Part shown: piece after piece, positions 1-8,834 of the stretch | Layout of the letters: each line of letters opens with the position of its first letter | Numbering within the stretch: position 1 is the first letter of the stretch | From: CAVTQY01 sp963736975 | GTDB taxonomy: Bacteria; Pseudomonadota; Alphaproteobacteria; Acetobacterales; Acetobacteraceae | Assembly (NCBI GenBank): GCA_963736975.1 | Contig: CAVTQY010000002.1 | Coordinates: 868,001-932,000 of the forward strand | Reading direction: 5' to 3' | DNA length: 64,000 nucleotides | Position numbers and translations under genes: made by a program | Notes under the pieces: model-generated | What the model saw: the letters and a program-made list of their open reading frames with translations, nothing else | Told to the model about the DNA's origin: nothing | Database searches by the model: none

Positions 1-714
1 ATGGACGAGAACGGCGATGCCAAGGGCATCGGTCCCGATGTGGCGACCGCGGTCCTGAAATCCATGGGCATCGGCACGATCGAATGGGTGGTCACGCCGT
101 TCGGGTCACTAATTCCAGGCCTGAAAGCGAACCGCTTCGATCTTGTCGCCGCCGAGCAGAACATCCTGCCGGATCGCTGCAAGCAGGTGCGGTTCACCGA
201 GCCGAATTCAAGCTACGGCGAGGGCCTGCTGGTCAAGGCTGGCAATTCCAAGAATCTGCATTCCTACGAGGACATCAAGAAAGATCCATCGCTCAAGGTC
301 GCGATCGTCACCGGCGCCGATCAGCTTGATTTCCTGCACGCGCTTGGCGTGCCCGACTCGCAGATCGTCTTGATTCCGAACAATGCCGATGCACTGTCCA
401 CCATCGAAACCGGGCGCGCCGACGCCTACGCGGCGACCGAGCTGACGGTCGCGCGGTTGGCGGCACACAGCAAGGATGTCGGCGTGGCCGAGCCATTCAA
501 CGATCCGGTGATCAACGGCAAGCCGGTGCGCAGCTATGGCGGCTTCGCGTTCCGTCCGCAGGATCAGGATCTGTTCAAGGCATTCAACACCGCTCTGATC
601 GCCTTCAAGAAGACCCCCGACTACAAGAAGATCCTGACCTCCTACGGGCTGAGCGAGAAGAGCGTCGAGGCGGCGCAGGCGAAGACGACGGCAGAGCTCT
701 GCGCCGGCAAATAG
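1..714 (+). CDS. ehuB: Ectoine/hydroxyectoine ABC transporter substrate-binding protein EhuB (5' end outside window)
   Basis: Periplasmic binding protein of the EhuBCDA importer for the compatible solutes ectoine and hydroxyectoine. The visible 237 residues are the C-terminal part of a polar amino-acid binding fold (SBP_bac_3). They resemble EhuB through FGSLIPGLKA, RCKQV, LHSYEDI, ADAYA, DPVINGKPVR and the final AELCAG. The ATG at base 1 is not the real start: the family carries a signal peptide and about 40-50 more residues, so the gene runs in from the left edge. The next gene begins five bases after the stop, and permease-permease-ATPase follow in ehu order. No doe/eut ectoine degradation genes are seen here. 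The distinction from a generic polar amino-acid importer rests on remembered sequence similarity. Confidence 0.85.
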   Translation: MDENGDAKGIGPDVATAVLKSMGIGTIEWVVTPFGSLIPGLKANRFDLVAAEQNILPDRCKQVRFTEPNSSYGEGLLVKAGNSKNLHSYEDIKKDPSLKVAIVTGADQLDFLHALGVPDSQIVLIPNNADALSTIETGRADAYAATELTVARLAAHSKDVGVAEPFNDPVINGKPVRSYGGFAFRPQDQDLFKAFNTALIAFKKTPDYKKILTSYGLSEKSVEAAQAKTTAELCAGK

Positions 715-718
715 GATC

Positions 719-1378
719 GTGCTGCATTACCTGCACCCGTTGCTGGTCGGCGCCGGGGTGACCGCCTGGATTGCGGTGGCCTCGACGCTGGCCGGTGCGG
801 TGCTGGCCTTCGCCGCCGGGATCGCGCGTGCCGCCGGCCCGCGGCCTGCCGCCGCCATCGCCGCGGCCTATGTGGAGCTCTTCCGCGGTACGTCGCTGCT
901 GGTGCAGTTGTTCTGGCTGTATTACGCGCTTCCGCTGCTGGGATTCTCACTGCCGCCGGTCACCACCGGGATTCTCGGGCTGGCGCTGAATATCGGCGCT
1001 TATGGTGCCGAAGTGGTGCGCGGCGCCCTTTTGTCCGTGCCGCGCGAGCAGCATGAGGCGGCGCGGGCACTCAATCTGGGCAGCGCCCATACGCTGTGGC
1101 ATGTCGTGCTGCCGCAGGCAGTGGTCGAGATGATGCCGCCTTTCGGCAATCTCGCGGTGCAGAATCTGAAGGATACCGCGCTGGTGTCGATGATCGCCAT
1201 CGCGGACTTGACGTTCCGGGCGCAGGAGCTGCGCAACCTGACACTCGACAGCGTGCCGATCTATGTGCTGACGCTGCTGCTTTATTTCGCCATGGCGCTG
1301 GTGGTGACGGCGTTCATGCGCTGGCTGGAAGGGCGGCTGCGCCGTGGCGTCGCGCTGCCGCGGGTGGCCCACGCATGA
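719..1378 (+). CDS. ehuC: Ectoine/hydroxyectoine ABC transporter permease EhuC
   Basis: Inner-membrane permease of the HisM/GlnP type (219 aa), one half of the membrane channel fed by EhuB. Hydrophobic segments lie at about residues 10-30, 55-75, 85-100 and 180-205. The EAA loop that contacts the ATPase is visible as EAARALNLG near residue 119. It starts with GTG five bases after the ehuB stop; AGGA overlapping that stop can serve as ribosome binding site. The 3' end overlaps the start of the next permease. The subunit order B-C-D-A matches the ehu operon, but sequence alone cannot fully separate EhuC from other amino-acid permeases. Confidence 0.82.
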   Translation: MLHYLHPLLVGAGVTAWIAVASTLAGAVLAFAAGIARAAGPRPAAAIAAAYVELFRGTSLLVQLFWLYYALPLLGFSLPPVTTGILGLALNIGAYGAEVVRGALLSVPREQHEAARALNLGSAHTLWHVVLPQAVVEMMPPFGNLAVQNLKDTALVSMIAIADLTFRAQELRNLTLDSVPIYVLTLLLYFAMALVVTAFMRWLEGRLRRGVALPRVAHA

Positions 1379-2067
1379 TGTACGGCTATCACTGGGATCT
1401 CAGCACGCCGCTGAGCTTCGCCGTCTCGATCCTGCCGATCCTGCTGATCGGACTGGAAGTCACGCTTGCGGCAACCGCGCTCGGGTTTCTGATCGCGATG
1501 GTGCTGGGCCTTGTGTTCGCCCTGCTGCGCCGCGCGCCCAGCCGCGCCATTGCCTGGCCTGTCGGCGTGTTCGTCGAGTTCATCCGCGATACGCCGCTGC
1601 TGGTGCAGCTCTATTTCCTGTATTTCGTGCTGCCGAAATACGGGATCACGCTGCCGGCGTTCATTACCGGGGCGCTCGCGCTGGGTCTGCAGTACAGCGC
1701 CTATACCTCCGAAGTGTACCGGGCGGGGCTGGACGCGATCCGCCGCGGCCAGTGGGAGGCCGCCGCGGCACTGAACCTGCCGCGCTGGCGAGTCTATGCC
1801 GATGTGCTGGTCCCGCAGGCGATCCCGCGGATCATCCCGGCGCTCGGCAACTACCTGGTGTCGATGTTGAAGGATACGCCGGTGCTGTCCACCATAACGG
1901 TGGTGGACATGCTGAACCTGGCCAATCTGATCGGAGACCGCACTTTCGAGTATCTGGTGCCGCTGTCGATGGTGGGGCTGATTTTCCTGCTCCTGACCCT
2001 GCTTTGTTCGGTGGGAATTCGCGGCGTCGAGATGCTGCTGCCGCGGGCCGGGGTGCCGTTGCGATGA
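1375..2067 (+). CDS. ehuD: Ectoine/hydroxyectoine ABC transporter permease EhuD
   Basis: Second permease subunit of the Ehu importer (about 230 aa), homologous to EhuC. The ATG pair at 1375 and 1378 overlaps the ehuC stop, so translation is probably coupled; a longer upstream open frame from 1096 is only read-through of ehuC in another frame. Hydrophobic helices are evident at residues 15-45, 55-80, 90-110 and 195-220. The EAA loop reads EAAAALNLPRW near residue 126, followed by PQAIPRIIPALGN, characteristic of polar amino-acid/ectoine permeases. Confidence 0.82.
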   Translation: MMYGYHWDLSTPLSFAVSILPILLIGLEVTLAATALGFLIAMVLGLVFALLRRAPSRAIAWPVGVFVEFIRDTPLLVQLYFLYFVLPKYGITLPAFITGALALGLQYSAYTSEVYRAGLDAIRRGQWEAAAALNLPRWRVYADVLVPQAIPRIIPALGNYLVSMLKDTPVLSTITVVDMLNLANLIGDRTFEYLVPLSMVGLIFLLLTLLCSVGIRGVEMLLPRAGVPLR

Positions 2068-2849
2068 CCGCGATCGTCCGCTTCGAGCGCGTGTGCAAGC
2101 GTTTCGGGGCGTTGACCGTGCTGCAGGACTTCGATTTCGCGGTGCAGCCGGGCGAGAAGGTTACGCTGATCGGGCCGAGCGGCTCCGGCAAATCAACCGT
2201 GCTGCGGGTGTTGATGACCTTGGAGCCGTTCGAGGAGGGCAGTGTCGAGCTGGACGGGAGTTCCTATCACGAGCCCGGCGGCAAGGGGCGATTCCGTGCC
2301 AGCGAGCGACATCTGCGCCGCATCCGCTCCTCGGTCGGCATGGTGTTTCAGAGCTTTAACCTGTTTCCGCATATGACGGTGCTGCGCAACCTGATCGAGG
2401 CGCCGATGGCGGTGCTGCGCCTGTCGCGGGCCGAGGCCGAGGCGCGGGCCGATGAGCTGCTGCGCATGGTGGGGCTGGCCGAGAAGCGCGGCGCCTATCC
2501 CTGGCAGCTCTCCGGCGGGCAGCAGCAGCGCGTCGCGATCGCCCGCGCCCTGGCGATGCGCCCGCGCGTGCTGCTGTTCGACGAGCCGACCAGCGCCCTG
2601 GACCCGGAGCTGGTGGGCGAGGTGCAGACTGTGATCCGCAACCTCGCGCACGAGCACGACCTGACCATGATCCTGGTTACGCACGAGATGCGGTTCGCGC
2701 GGGAAATTTCCGACCGGGTCTGTTTTTTCGACCACGGCCGCATCGTCGAGGAGGGGGAACCCGGGCGTCTTCTTTCTGATCCGCAACATCCGCGCACGCG
2801 TGAATTCCTGCGCGCCATCCTGGGCGAGACGCCGCGCGTTCTCGCCTGA
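2064..2849 (+). CDS. ehuA: Ectoine/hydroxyectoine ABC transporter ATP-binding protein EhuA
   Basis: Cytoplasmic ATPase energising EhuCD (261 aa, normal for the family). Walker A is GPSGSGKST (about residues 35-43), the Q-loop lies in VFQSFNLFPH, the ABC signature is LSGGQQQR, Walker B is VLLFDEPTSALDP, and the H-loop is VTHEM. The ATG at 2064 overlaps the ehuD stop as ATGA, showing translational coupling. A longer frame opening at 1344 is read-through of ehuD in another frame. It is the last gene of the operon; a strong hairpin lies about 100 bases downstream. Confidence 0.85.
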   Translation: MTAIVRFERVCKRFGALTVLQDFDFAVQPGEKVTLIGPSGSGKSTVLRVLMTLEPFEEGSVELDGSSYHEPGGKGRFRASERHLRRIRSSVGMVFQSFNLFPHMTVLRNLIEAPMAVLRLSRAEAEARADELLRMVGLAEKRGAYPWQLSGGQQQRVAIARALAMRPRVLLFDEPTSALDPELVGEVQTVIRNLAHEHDLTMILVTHEMRFAREISDRVCFFDHGRIVEEGEPGRLLSDPQHPRTREFLRAILGETPRVLA

Positions 2850-2945
2850 TACCAGCGGCCATTTCTGCTGAGCGTTCTGGCCGAGCTGGGCCGCTGGCAT
2901 CAGAGTCTTGGTTTCGCGCGCGGCCGCCCCACCAACCCCGCACAC

Positions 2946-2998
2946 CATACCGGCGGACCGATGCGGTGGAAGAGTCACCGCATCGGCGCGCCGGTATG
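2946..2998. repeat. Long intergenic hairpin between ehuA and fumC
   Basis: A nearly perfect stem-loop. The outer stem is 10 bp (CATACCGGCG with CGCCGGTATG), then a 2x2 internal mismatch, then an 11-bp inner stem (CCGATGCGGTG with CACCGCATCGG) around a 7-base loop. No T-run follows on either strand, so it is not a classical intrinsic terminator. It ends 59 bases before the fumC start. It could be a REP-type palindrome, an mRNA-stabilising structure at the ehuA 3' end, or a regulatory leader structure for fumC. Confidence 0.7.
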
Positions 2999-3057
2999 AT
3001 CCGCTTCCGCGCCAACTGCCGCGCTGATACGCTGTGCCCGCCAGGGGAGATCACGGC

Positions 3058-4458
3058 ATGACGCAGTTCCGCATGGAATCGGATAGTCTGGGCGAGGTTC
3101 AGGTTCCCGCCGACAAGCTCTGGGGCGCGCAGACCCAGCGGTCGCTCGAGCATTTCAGCATCGGCAAGGACCTGATTCCCCGCGAGATGATCACTGCCTA
3201 TGCCATCCTGAAAAAGGCGGCGGCCAATACCAATCATGCCGGCCGGCGACTGGACGACACGGCGCACGGGCTGATCGTGCGGGTGGCGGACGAGATCCTG
3301 GCGGGTCAGCACCACGACATGTTTCCGCTGCATGTTTGGATGACCGGCAGCGGCACGCAGTTCAACATGAATGTCAACGAGGTGTTTTCCAACCGCGCCT
3401 GCCAATTGGCGGGCACGCCGCTCGGCAGCAAAAAGCCGGTGCATCCGAACGACCATGTGAACATGTCGCAGTCGTCGAACGACAGCTTCCCCTCCGCGAT
3501 GTATATCGCGGCCGCGGTCGGGGTGACGCAGCACCTGATCCCGTCCGTGCAGGCGCTGCATGATGCGATCGCGGCAAAGGCGGCGGAATGGAAGGATATC
3601 GTCAAAATCGGCCGCACCCATATGCAGGATGCGACGCCGATCACGCTCGGTCAGGAATGGTCGGGCTATGCGGGCATGCTGGCGGACGATCTGGAGCGGC
3701 TGACCGATGCACTGAAAGGCGTGTATCACCTGGCCCTCGGCGGTACCGCGGTGGGCACCGGGATCAATGCCGCGCCAGGTTTCGCCGAAGGCGTGGCTGC
3801 CGAAATTGCCAAGCTGACCGGGCTGCCGTTCGTTTCTGCTCAGAACAAATTCACCGTGCAGGGGTCGCATGACGCGCTGGTGCAGTTGTCCGGCACACTG
3901 CGGACGCTGGCGGTTTCGCTTTACAAGATCGCCAATGACATCCGGCTGATGTCCTGCGGTCCGCGTGCCGGTTTCGCCGAGCTGCTGATCCCGGAGAACG
4001 AGCCGGGCTCTTCCATCATGCCGGGCAAGGTGAACCCGACCCAGGCCGAGGCGCTGACGATGATCGCCGTGCAGGTGATGGGCAACGATGTCGCGGCTGG
4101 CTTCGGCGGCGCCGGCGGTTATCTGGAGATGAACGTCTATAAGCCGCTGATGATCTTCAACATCATGCATTCGATTGCGATCATGGCGGACGGATGCACC
4201 AACTTCCGCAAATTCCTGGTGGAAGGCACCAAGCCTAACTTGAAAAAGATCGAGGAATATGTCGAACGCTCGCTGATGCTGGTCACGGCGCTGGCGCCGG
4301 TGATCGGTTACGACAAGGCCTCGAAGATTGCGCATCATGCGACGGATCACGACCTGACCCTGAAGGCGGCGGCACTGGAGCTGGGGTTCGTCAGCGAGGC
4401 CGAGTTCGATCGTGTCGTCGATCCTCGCAAGATGGTAGCGCCCTACGTTGCCAAGTGA
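3058..4458 (+). CDS. fumC: Class II fumarate hydratase FumC
   Basis: Reversible hydration of fumarate to L-malate in the TCA cycle; iron-independent, homotetrameric, cytoplasmic. The 466-aa product has the fumarase/aspartase signature GSSIMPGKVNP (SS loop holding the catalytic serine), GSGTQFNMNVNE, SSNDSFP and GRTHMQDATP with the active-site histidine. The ATG at 3058 is preferred because AGGGGAG lies 8-10 bases upstream; a GTG at 3034 would put the Shine-Dalgarno sequence inside the coding region. Length is typical for the family. The 3' end overlaps the next gene by 11 bases. Confidence 0.95.
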   Translation: MTQFRMESDSLGEVQVPADKLWGAQTQRSLEHFSIGKDLIPREMITAYAILKKAAANTNHAGRRLDDTAHGLIVRVADEILAGQHHDMFPLHVWMTGSGTQFNMNVNEVFSNRACQLAGTPLGSKKPVHPNDHVNMSQSSNDSFPSAMYIAAAVGVTQHLIPSVQALHDAIAAKAAEWKDIVKIGRTHMQDATPITLGQEWSGYAGMLADDLERLTDALKGVYHLALGGTAVGTGINAAPGFAEGVAAEIAKLTGLPFVSAQNKFTVQGSHDALVQLSGTLRTLAVSLYKIANDIRLMSCGPRAGFAELLIPENEPGSSIMPGKVNPTQAEALTMIAVQVMGNDVAAGFGGAGGYLEMNVYKPLMIFNIMHSIAIMADGCTNFRKFLVEGTKPNLKKIEEYVERSLMLVTALAPVIGYDKASKIAHHATDHDLTLKAAALELGFVSEAEFDRVVDPRKMVAPYVAK

Positions 4459-5710
4459 GTCACTGCCTGACGCCGCCCAGGTCGATGAGGTGGCGCACCT
4501 GACTCTGCAGGTCGGCCGCCTGTTGCTGCTGAACGGCGCCGATACTGAGGAGGTGCAAGCGTCGGCGACTCGCTTTGCCGCCGCGTTCGGCTGCGAGGCA
4601 CACCTGATGGTGAGCTACGAGGCGTTGTTGGTCACCATCCTGGCCGGGGAGTATTTCCGGACGAAGATCGGCTATCGGCTACCGGGGATGAATGTCGGCA
4701 TGCAGGCGTTGCAAGCTGTCGCCGGCTGTATCGAAGATGCGGAGAAAGGGCGGCTCGGGTTGAAGAAGGCGCGTGTCGCGCTGGACGCGATCGAGCATCG
4801 GCCCCCGGTCTATGCCGCATGGCTGGTCGTTGCGGGGTTGGGCGTGACCGCCGCCAGCCTGAGCCGCCTGTTCGGCGGCGATTGGGGAACCTTCGTCGTT
4901 GCTGGGTTGGCCGGCGCGGTGGGAACCTGGATTCGGCTGAAATTGGGCGCGCTCCACGTCAATCCGGTTCTGGTGGCGTTCGCTGTGGCGTTGCTGAGCG
5001 GCATCGTCGGAGGTGTCGGGGTTGCACTCGGCGCGAGCGGCACGGCGGCTTTATGTCTTGTCGCGCCCGCTATGATCCTGGTTCCCGGTGTGCCGCTGAT
5101 CAACGGCGTGCAGGACATGATCCGCAACCATGTCACGCTGGGCATCAGCCGACTTGGCTTTGCCGGACTCGTGGTGACGGCAATTGCTGTCGGCGTGTTC
5201 GGGGCGATGATGCTGACAGGGGTGCGCGTGCCGGTGGACGCGCCGACGGTGGCGATCGGCGTGCCGCAGGATACCCTGTTCTCCGCCTTGGCGGCGGCGG
5301 GCTACGCGGTGCTGTTCGGCGTGCCGGCGCGCATGGCATGGGCGTGTCTGGTGTGCGGCATTGCCAGTCACAGCCTGCGCGCATTGCTGTTTCACCTGGG
5401 TGTTGACATCATCGCCGGTACGCTGATCGGCGCGCTGGCAGCCGGCTTCCTGGCGCAGGTTTTCGCGCGGCAGTTCCATGCACCGCCGGCGGCCTTCGCC
5501 TTCGCCGGCGTGGTGGCGATGATTCCCGGGGCCTATGCCTTTCGAGCGGTGATCGGCGGACTGGCGATCGCGCATGGGACGGCCAGCGCGGCGCTGGTAA
5601 CCGAGACTGTGTCGCTGATCCTGACTGTGGGGCTGATGGTCATCGGCATCGCCGTCGGCGTCGCCGCACCTGCCCTGTTGTCGGTCTCGGTTAAGCAGGG
5701 GCATCGTTGA
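4448..5710 (+). CDS. ThrE-family threonine/serine exporter (fused two-domain form)
   Basis: Inner-membrane protein of about 420 aa. The N-terminal soluble region (residues 1-120) carries the ThrE signature around LLLNGADTEEVQ and is followed by about ten hydrophobic helices. The second half (from about residue 275) corresponds to the ThrE_2/DUF3815 module, so both parts that are separate proteins in some bacteria are joined here. Known members export threonine and serine by proton exchange; the substrate here is inferred. The start is TTG at 4448 inside the last codons of fumC, suggesting coupling. The first in-frame ATG lies far inside the conserved region. Confidence 0.8.
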   Translation: MPSESLPDAAQVDEVAHLTLQVGRLLLLNGADTEEVQASATRFAAAFGCEAHLMVSYEALLVTILAGEYFRTKIGYRLPGMNVGMQALQAVAGCIEDAEKGRLGLKKARVALDAIEHRPPVYAAWLVVAGLGVTAASLSRLFGGDWGTFVVAGLAGAVGTWIRLKLGALHVNPVLVAFAVALLSGIVGGVGVALGASGTAALCLVAPAMILVPGVPLINGVQDMIRNHVTLGISRLGFAGLVVTAIAVGVFGAMMLTGVRVPVDAPTVAIGVPQDTLFSALAAAGYAVLFGVPARMAWACLVCGIASHSLRALLFHLGVDIIAGTLIGALAAGFLAQVFARQFHAPPAAFAFAGVVAMIPGAYAFRAVIGGLAIAHGTASAALVTETVSLILTVGLMVIGIAVGVAAPALLSVSVKQGHR

Positions 5711-5729
5711 GGAACTTAATCGGGGTTCG

Positions 5730-6653
5730 TTAGCAGGCAAGCAAGGTCGCGACCACGCCTTCGACTAAGGGCCGCCGTTCAACGCCAACCGCCACGCGCG
5801 CATTCGGTGCTTGGGCGACTTGCGGCCGCCGCAGGTCGCATACCGTCATCCCGCGCGTATGCGTCCCGGCGACTTCGACTGCGATATGGCACGGGCGGTA
5901 TTCGATCAGGCTGTCATCGACATAAGGCACGATGGCGCAGACATCGTGCAGGGGCGCGATCTGGAGACCGAACATCGTCTGCTGCTTACCGCGGTAAAAA
6001 TCCAGCAAATTGCCGATCGTGCGCGCGACCCGTCCGCCGGCGCGCAGGCGGGCAATGTCCGTGGCGTCCGTTCCCACGGTGCAGGTGATGTCGTATCCCA
6101 CCATACGGATGGGTGCGCCGCAGCCGAACAGCGCGGCAGCGGCTTCGGGGTCGGCCGCGACATTGAACTCGACCGTCGGGCCGATATTGCCGATCCCGGC
6201 GCTGCCGGCCATCAGCGTGATCTCGCGCAGCCAGGAGGCGAAGCGCGGTTCCTTGCGGATCGCCAGCGCGACATTCGTGGCCGGGCCGATTACCGCCAGG
6301 ACCAGCTCGTGTTTATGCGCCTCGGCCGCGGCAATCAGCATATCGACCGCATGACGCGCCTCCGCGGCCCGGCGAGGTGGCGGCAGCTCCGCGCCATCCA
6401 GGCCACTGTCGCCGTGCACCGCCGCACGTCGCGCCGCGCCAGGCAGGATGGCCGCCGCACACCCCCTCGCCACCGGCACGTCGATGCCGCCGAGTGCGAG
6501 CACCGCAAGCGCGTTGCGCGTGGTGTCCTCGACCGTACTGTTGCCGTGCACCGTCGTCACACCGACCAGATCGAGATGCTTTGCGGCATACAGGATGGCC
6601 ACCGCATCGTCGTGCCCGGGATCGCAGTCGATCAAGATTTTCGTCCGGGCCAC
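5730..6653 (-). CDS. Inosine-uridine preferring nucleoside hydrolase family protein
   Basis: Hydrolyses the N-glycosidic bond of nucleosides to give base plus ribose, in purine/pyrimidine salvage. The 307-aa protein has the family's calcium-binding N-terminal motif DCDPGHDDA (residues 9-17), TVHGNST, GPATNVALA, EFNVAADPEAA and the C-terminal LHDVCAI segment holding the conserved active-site histidine and aspartate. Length and order match IunH/RihA-type enzymes; which nucleoside is preferred cannot be read. The upstream EEP-family gene ends three bases before its start, so the two form a minus-strand pair that could process nucleotides. Confidence 0.88.
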   Translation of the reverse strand: MARTKILIDCDPGHDDAVAILYAAKHLDLVGVTTVHGNSTVEDTTRNALAVLALGGIDVPVARGCAAAILPGAARRAAVHGDSGLDGAELPPPRRAAEARHAVDMLIAAAEAHKHELVLAVIGPATNVALAIRKEPRFASWLREITLMAGSAGIGNIGPTVEFNVAADPEAAAALFGCGAPIRMVGYDITCTVGTDATDIARLRAGGRVARTIGNLLDFYRGKQQTMFGLQIAPLHDVCAIVPYVDDSLIEYRPCHIAVEVAGTHTRGMTVCDLRRPQVAQAPNARVAVGVERRPLVEGVVATLLAC

Positions 6654-6656
6654 GCG

Positions 6657-7670
6657 TCAGCTCACCGTCAACAGGGTCAGCTCGTGGTCGGTCAGGACCG
6701 TGCCATCGGGCGCCAGCGAAGGGATGACTTCAGGCGCCGTGACGACAAGCCCGCGGGTGAGGAACCAATCGAGCTGCCGCGTGCCCTCGCTTTCACTCCA
6801 ATAACTGGTGCGCGTGGTTGGACGCGCGCGGTTGCAGGCGGCGAAATCATAGCCGCGGCTTTTCGCCATCGCGAACAACGGCTCGGCGGCGTCGTCATGC
6901 CCGCCGGGTCCGACATGGGTGTTGAGGTCGCCGCCGATCAGCACCGGCAGGCCGCCGGCGTAAGCATCCAGCGCGTCCAGCAATCGCTGCATCTGCACCG
7001 CGCGGCCGGCGCCGTCGGCGGCGCTCTCGAGATGCACCGAGCAGGCGGTGAAGCGTGTTGCGCGGAATTCGATTGTCGCGGCAATTGCCATGCGGTTGCC
7101 GATGCGCCGCTGGCCGCCTTTGGGCGCGATGTACCAATCGGCGACCTCGTCCAGCCGCATCACCACCGGACGCTCGAACGGAACCGCGCTCACCAGGCCG
7201 TTGCCGTGGAAACCGATGCTGTTGTCGTCGCCCTCGGCCGGAAATCCAGGCGGGGGTGGCATCGGCTTCAGTTCCAGGAACTCCAGCCCGTAGGCGTAGC
7301 GCTGGCTCAGCCCCGCAGCGATATGGCCGATCGTGTGCACCTGGCCGGTGCGCAGCATGCCGACATCCATTTCGGTGAGCAGCGCCAGTCCAACCGCATG
7401 TTGCCGCAGCAGCCGCACGGCTTCTTCCGGATAGCGGCAACGCTCCAGGTTCCAGGCCGCGACGCGCAGTCCGCGGGTCGGCGCCGACGGCATCGTCGTG
7501 CCGCCGGTTTCCACCTGACGGAACGCAGTGACGGCGGCGAAGGCTTCGGCATGGGCTTCGCGGGTGAGCGGCAGGTCGAGGAAGCGCCGACGCTCCTCGA
7601 GCGGTACCGGCGACAGCCTGTCGGTCACCGCATCGAAGACGCCGGTCAGAGGCGAACCCGCCATGCGCAT
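6657..7670 (-). CDS. Endonuclease/exonuclease/phosphatase (EEP) family protein
   Basis: Metal-dependent phosphoesterase of 337 aa. Visible EEP motifs are WNLER (about residue 73), CSVHLES, GGDLNTH (aspartate and asparagine of the active site), QLDWFLTRG and the C-terminal TDHELTL with the catalytic Asp-His pair. No export signal is obvious. Members hydrolyse nucleic acids, phospholipids or sugar phosphates, so the substrate is unknown. It is transcribed with the nucleoside hydrolase directly downstream. ATG at 7670 is used; a further in-frame Met two codons later is an alternative. The start faces a divergent dehydrogenase across 74 bases that must hold both promoters. Confidence 0.8.
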   Translation of the reverse strand: MRMAGSPLTGVFDAVTDRLSPVPLEERRRFLDLPLTREAHAEAFAAVTAFRQVETGGTTMPSAPTRGLRVAAWNLERCRYPEEAVRLLRQHAVGLALLTEMDVGMLRTGQVHTIGHIAAGLSQRYAYGLEFLELKPMPPPPGFPAEGDDNSIGFHGNGLVSAVPFERPVVMRLDEVADWYIAPKGGQRRIGNRMAIAATIEFRATRFTACSVHLESAADGAGRAVQMQRLLDALDAYAGGLPVLIGGDLNTHVGPGGHDDAAEPLFAMAKSRGYDFAACNRARPTTRTSYWSESEGTRQLDWFLTRGLVVTAPEVIPSLAPDGTVLTDHELTLLTVS

Positions 7671-7744
7671 CAGCCTCCCGCGTGCCGCACTTTTCGTCGC
7701 CGGTCGGGCCGCTATGCTGATCCCGATATCCGGAGGAGCGCAGC

Positions 7745-8728
7745 ATGGGTTCCAAGGTACTGCTCGTCAACGAGACTGCGGAAACGGTACAGTTCGCCCG
7801 CGAGATGACGCCGCCCAGCTTCGAGTTGGTCGTGGCGGCGCCGGGCAGCGAGATGTATCGCGCAACCCTGGCGGAAGCCGAATACCTGCTCGGCAATGTC
7901 GAAGGAATGGACGCGGGCTTCTATCGCAGTGCGCCGCGGCTGCGCCTGGTGCAACTATTCAGCGCCGGCTATGATCGCGTCGATCTGGCGGCGGCGCGCG
8001 CGGCCGGCGTGCCGGTTGCCAACAATGGCGGCGCCAATTCACGTGCGGTGGCGGAACATACGATCCTGCTGATGCTGGCGATGTATCGCCGGCTGGTCGA
8101 GCAGCATGCGGCTGTGTCGGCTGGACGTTGGCGCGGCAACCAGCCGGTGCCGCCGATCTTCGAGCTGCACGGCAAGACGCTCGGCGTTATCGGGCTCGGC
8201 ACCATCGGCAAGCGCGTCGCGCGGATCGCGATGGGCGGCTTCGACATGGGTGTGCAGTACCATGACATCGTCCGGCTGAGCGAGGACGCCGAGGACGCTA
8301 TGGGCGTACGCTATAGGCTGCTGTCGGAGCTGTTGCGGACATCCGACATCGTCACGCTGCACGTGCCGCTGACGGCGCAAACGCGGCGCATGATCGGCAC
8401 GGCGGAGCTGGCATCGATGCAGCCGCACGCGGTGCTGATCAATTGCAGCCGCGGACCGGTGGTGGACCTCGAAGCGCTGCATGAGGCGCTGAGTTCGCGG
8501 CGCATCGCCGGCGCGGGGCTGGACGTGTTTCCGGTGGAACCGCCTTCGCCTTCGGAGGCGGTGCTGTCGCTGGACAATGTCGTGCTGACCGCGCATCTCG
8601 CCGGGGCATCGCTGGAGACGCGGGTGAAGCAGGTGCGCAATGCGTTCGATAACGTGCTGCGGGTGGCGCGCGGGGAGCGGCCGTTCTGGATCGTGCCGGA
8701 ACTGCGCGATATGCCGCTGCGGGGGTAG
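7745..8728 (+). CDS. D-2-hydroxyacid dehydrogenase, NAD-binding
   Basis: NAD(P)-dependent oxidoreductase of the D-isomer-specific 2-hydroxyacid dehydrogenase family (327 aa). The catalytic domain comes first (about 1-100), then the Rossmann domain with GLGTIGKRVA (about 149-158). The catalytic arginine is in NCSRGPVVD, the glutamate in FPVEPP and the histidine in TAHLAG. Members reduce 2-keto acids such as glyoxylate, hydroxypyruvate or phosphonopyruvate-like substrates; the substrate is not evident. AGGAG a few bases before the ATG supports the start. Downstream DNA contains a dispersed CACGGAG-type repeat. Confidence 0.88.
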   Translation: MGSKVLLVNETAETVQFAREMTPPSFELVVAAPGSEMYRATLAEAEYLLGNVEGMDAGFYRSAPRLRLVQLFSAGYDRVDLAAARAAGVPVANNGGANSRAVAEHTILLMLAMYRRLVEQHAAVSAGRWRGNQPVPPIFELHGKTLGVIGLGTIGKRVARIAMGGFDMGVQYHDIVRLSEDAEDAMGVRYRLLSELLRTSDIVTLHVPLTAQTRRMIGTAELASMQPHAVLINCSRGPVVDLEALHEALSSRRIAGAGLDVFPVEPPSPSEAVLSLDNVVLTAHLAGASLETRVKQVRNAFDNVLRVARGERPFWIVPELRDMPLRG

Positions 8729-8743
8729 GAAGGAGGCAAGCTT

Positions 8744-8773
8744 AACCACAGAGACGGGGAGGCGCGGAGAAAG
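8744..8773 (+). repeat. Copy of a dispersed CACGGAG-type intergenic repeat
   Basis: Purine-rich stretch beginning AACCACAGAGACGGGGAGG and continuing CGCGGAGAAAG. A related copy lies in opposite orientation at 10154-10183, so the pair brackets the HNH endonuclease remnant. Further copies lie around 52560-52693. Each is only 25-35 bases and imperfect, so the relation is by eye. Confidence 0.5.
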
Positions 8774-8834
8774 AGGGGGAGGGAGGGGACTCTTTTATCC
8801 GTTTATAGGTGGGAATGCGTCGTGTCCTTTGCAT

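Noticed and set aside
2677..4350. Long minus-strand open frame (557 codons) opposite fumC
   Set aside because: It mirrors the GC-rich third positions of fumC and is His/Arg-rich with no family pattern; fumC on the plus strand is unmistakable.
5811..7808. Plus-strand open frame of 665 codons opposite the nucleoside hydrolase and EEP genes
   Set aside because: Arg/Ala/Asp-rich shadow frame spanning two clearly conserved minus-strand genes and their boundary.
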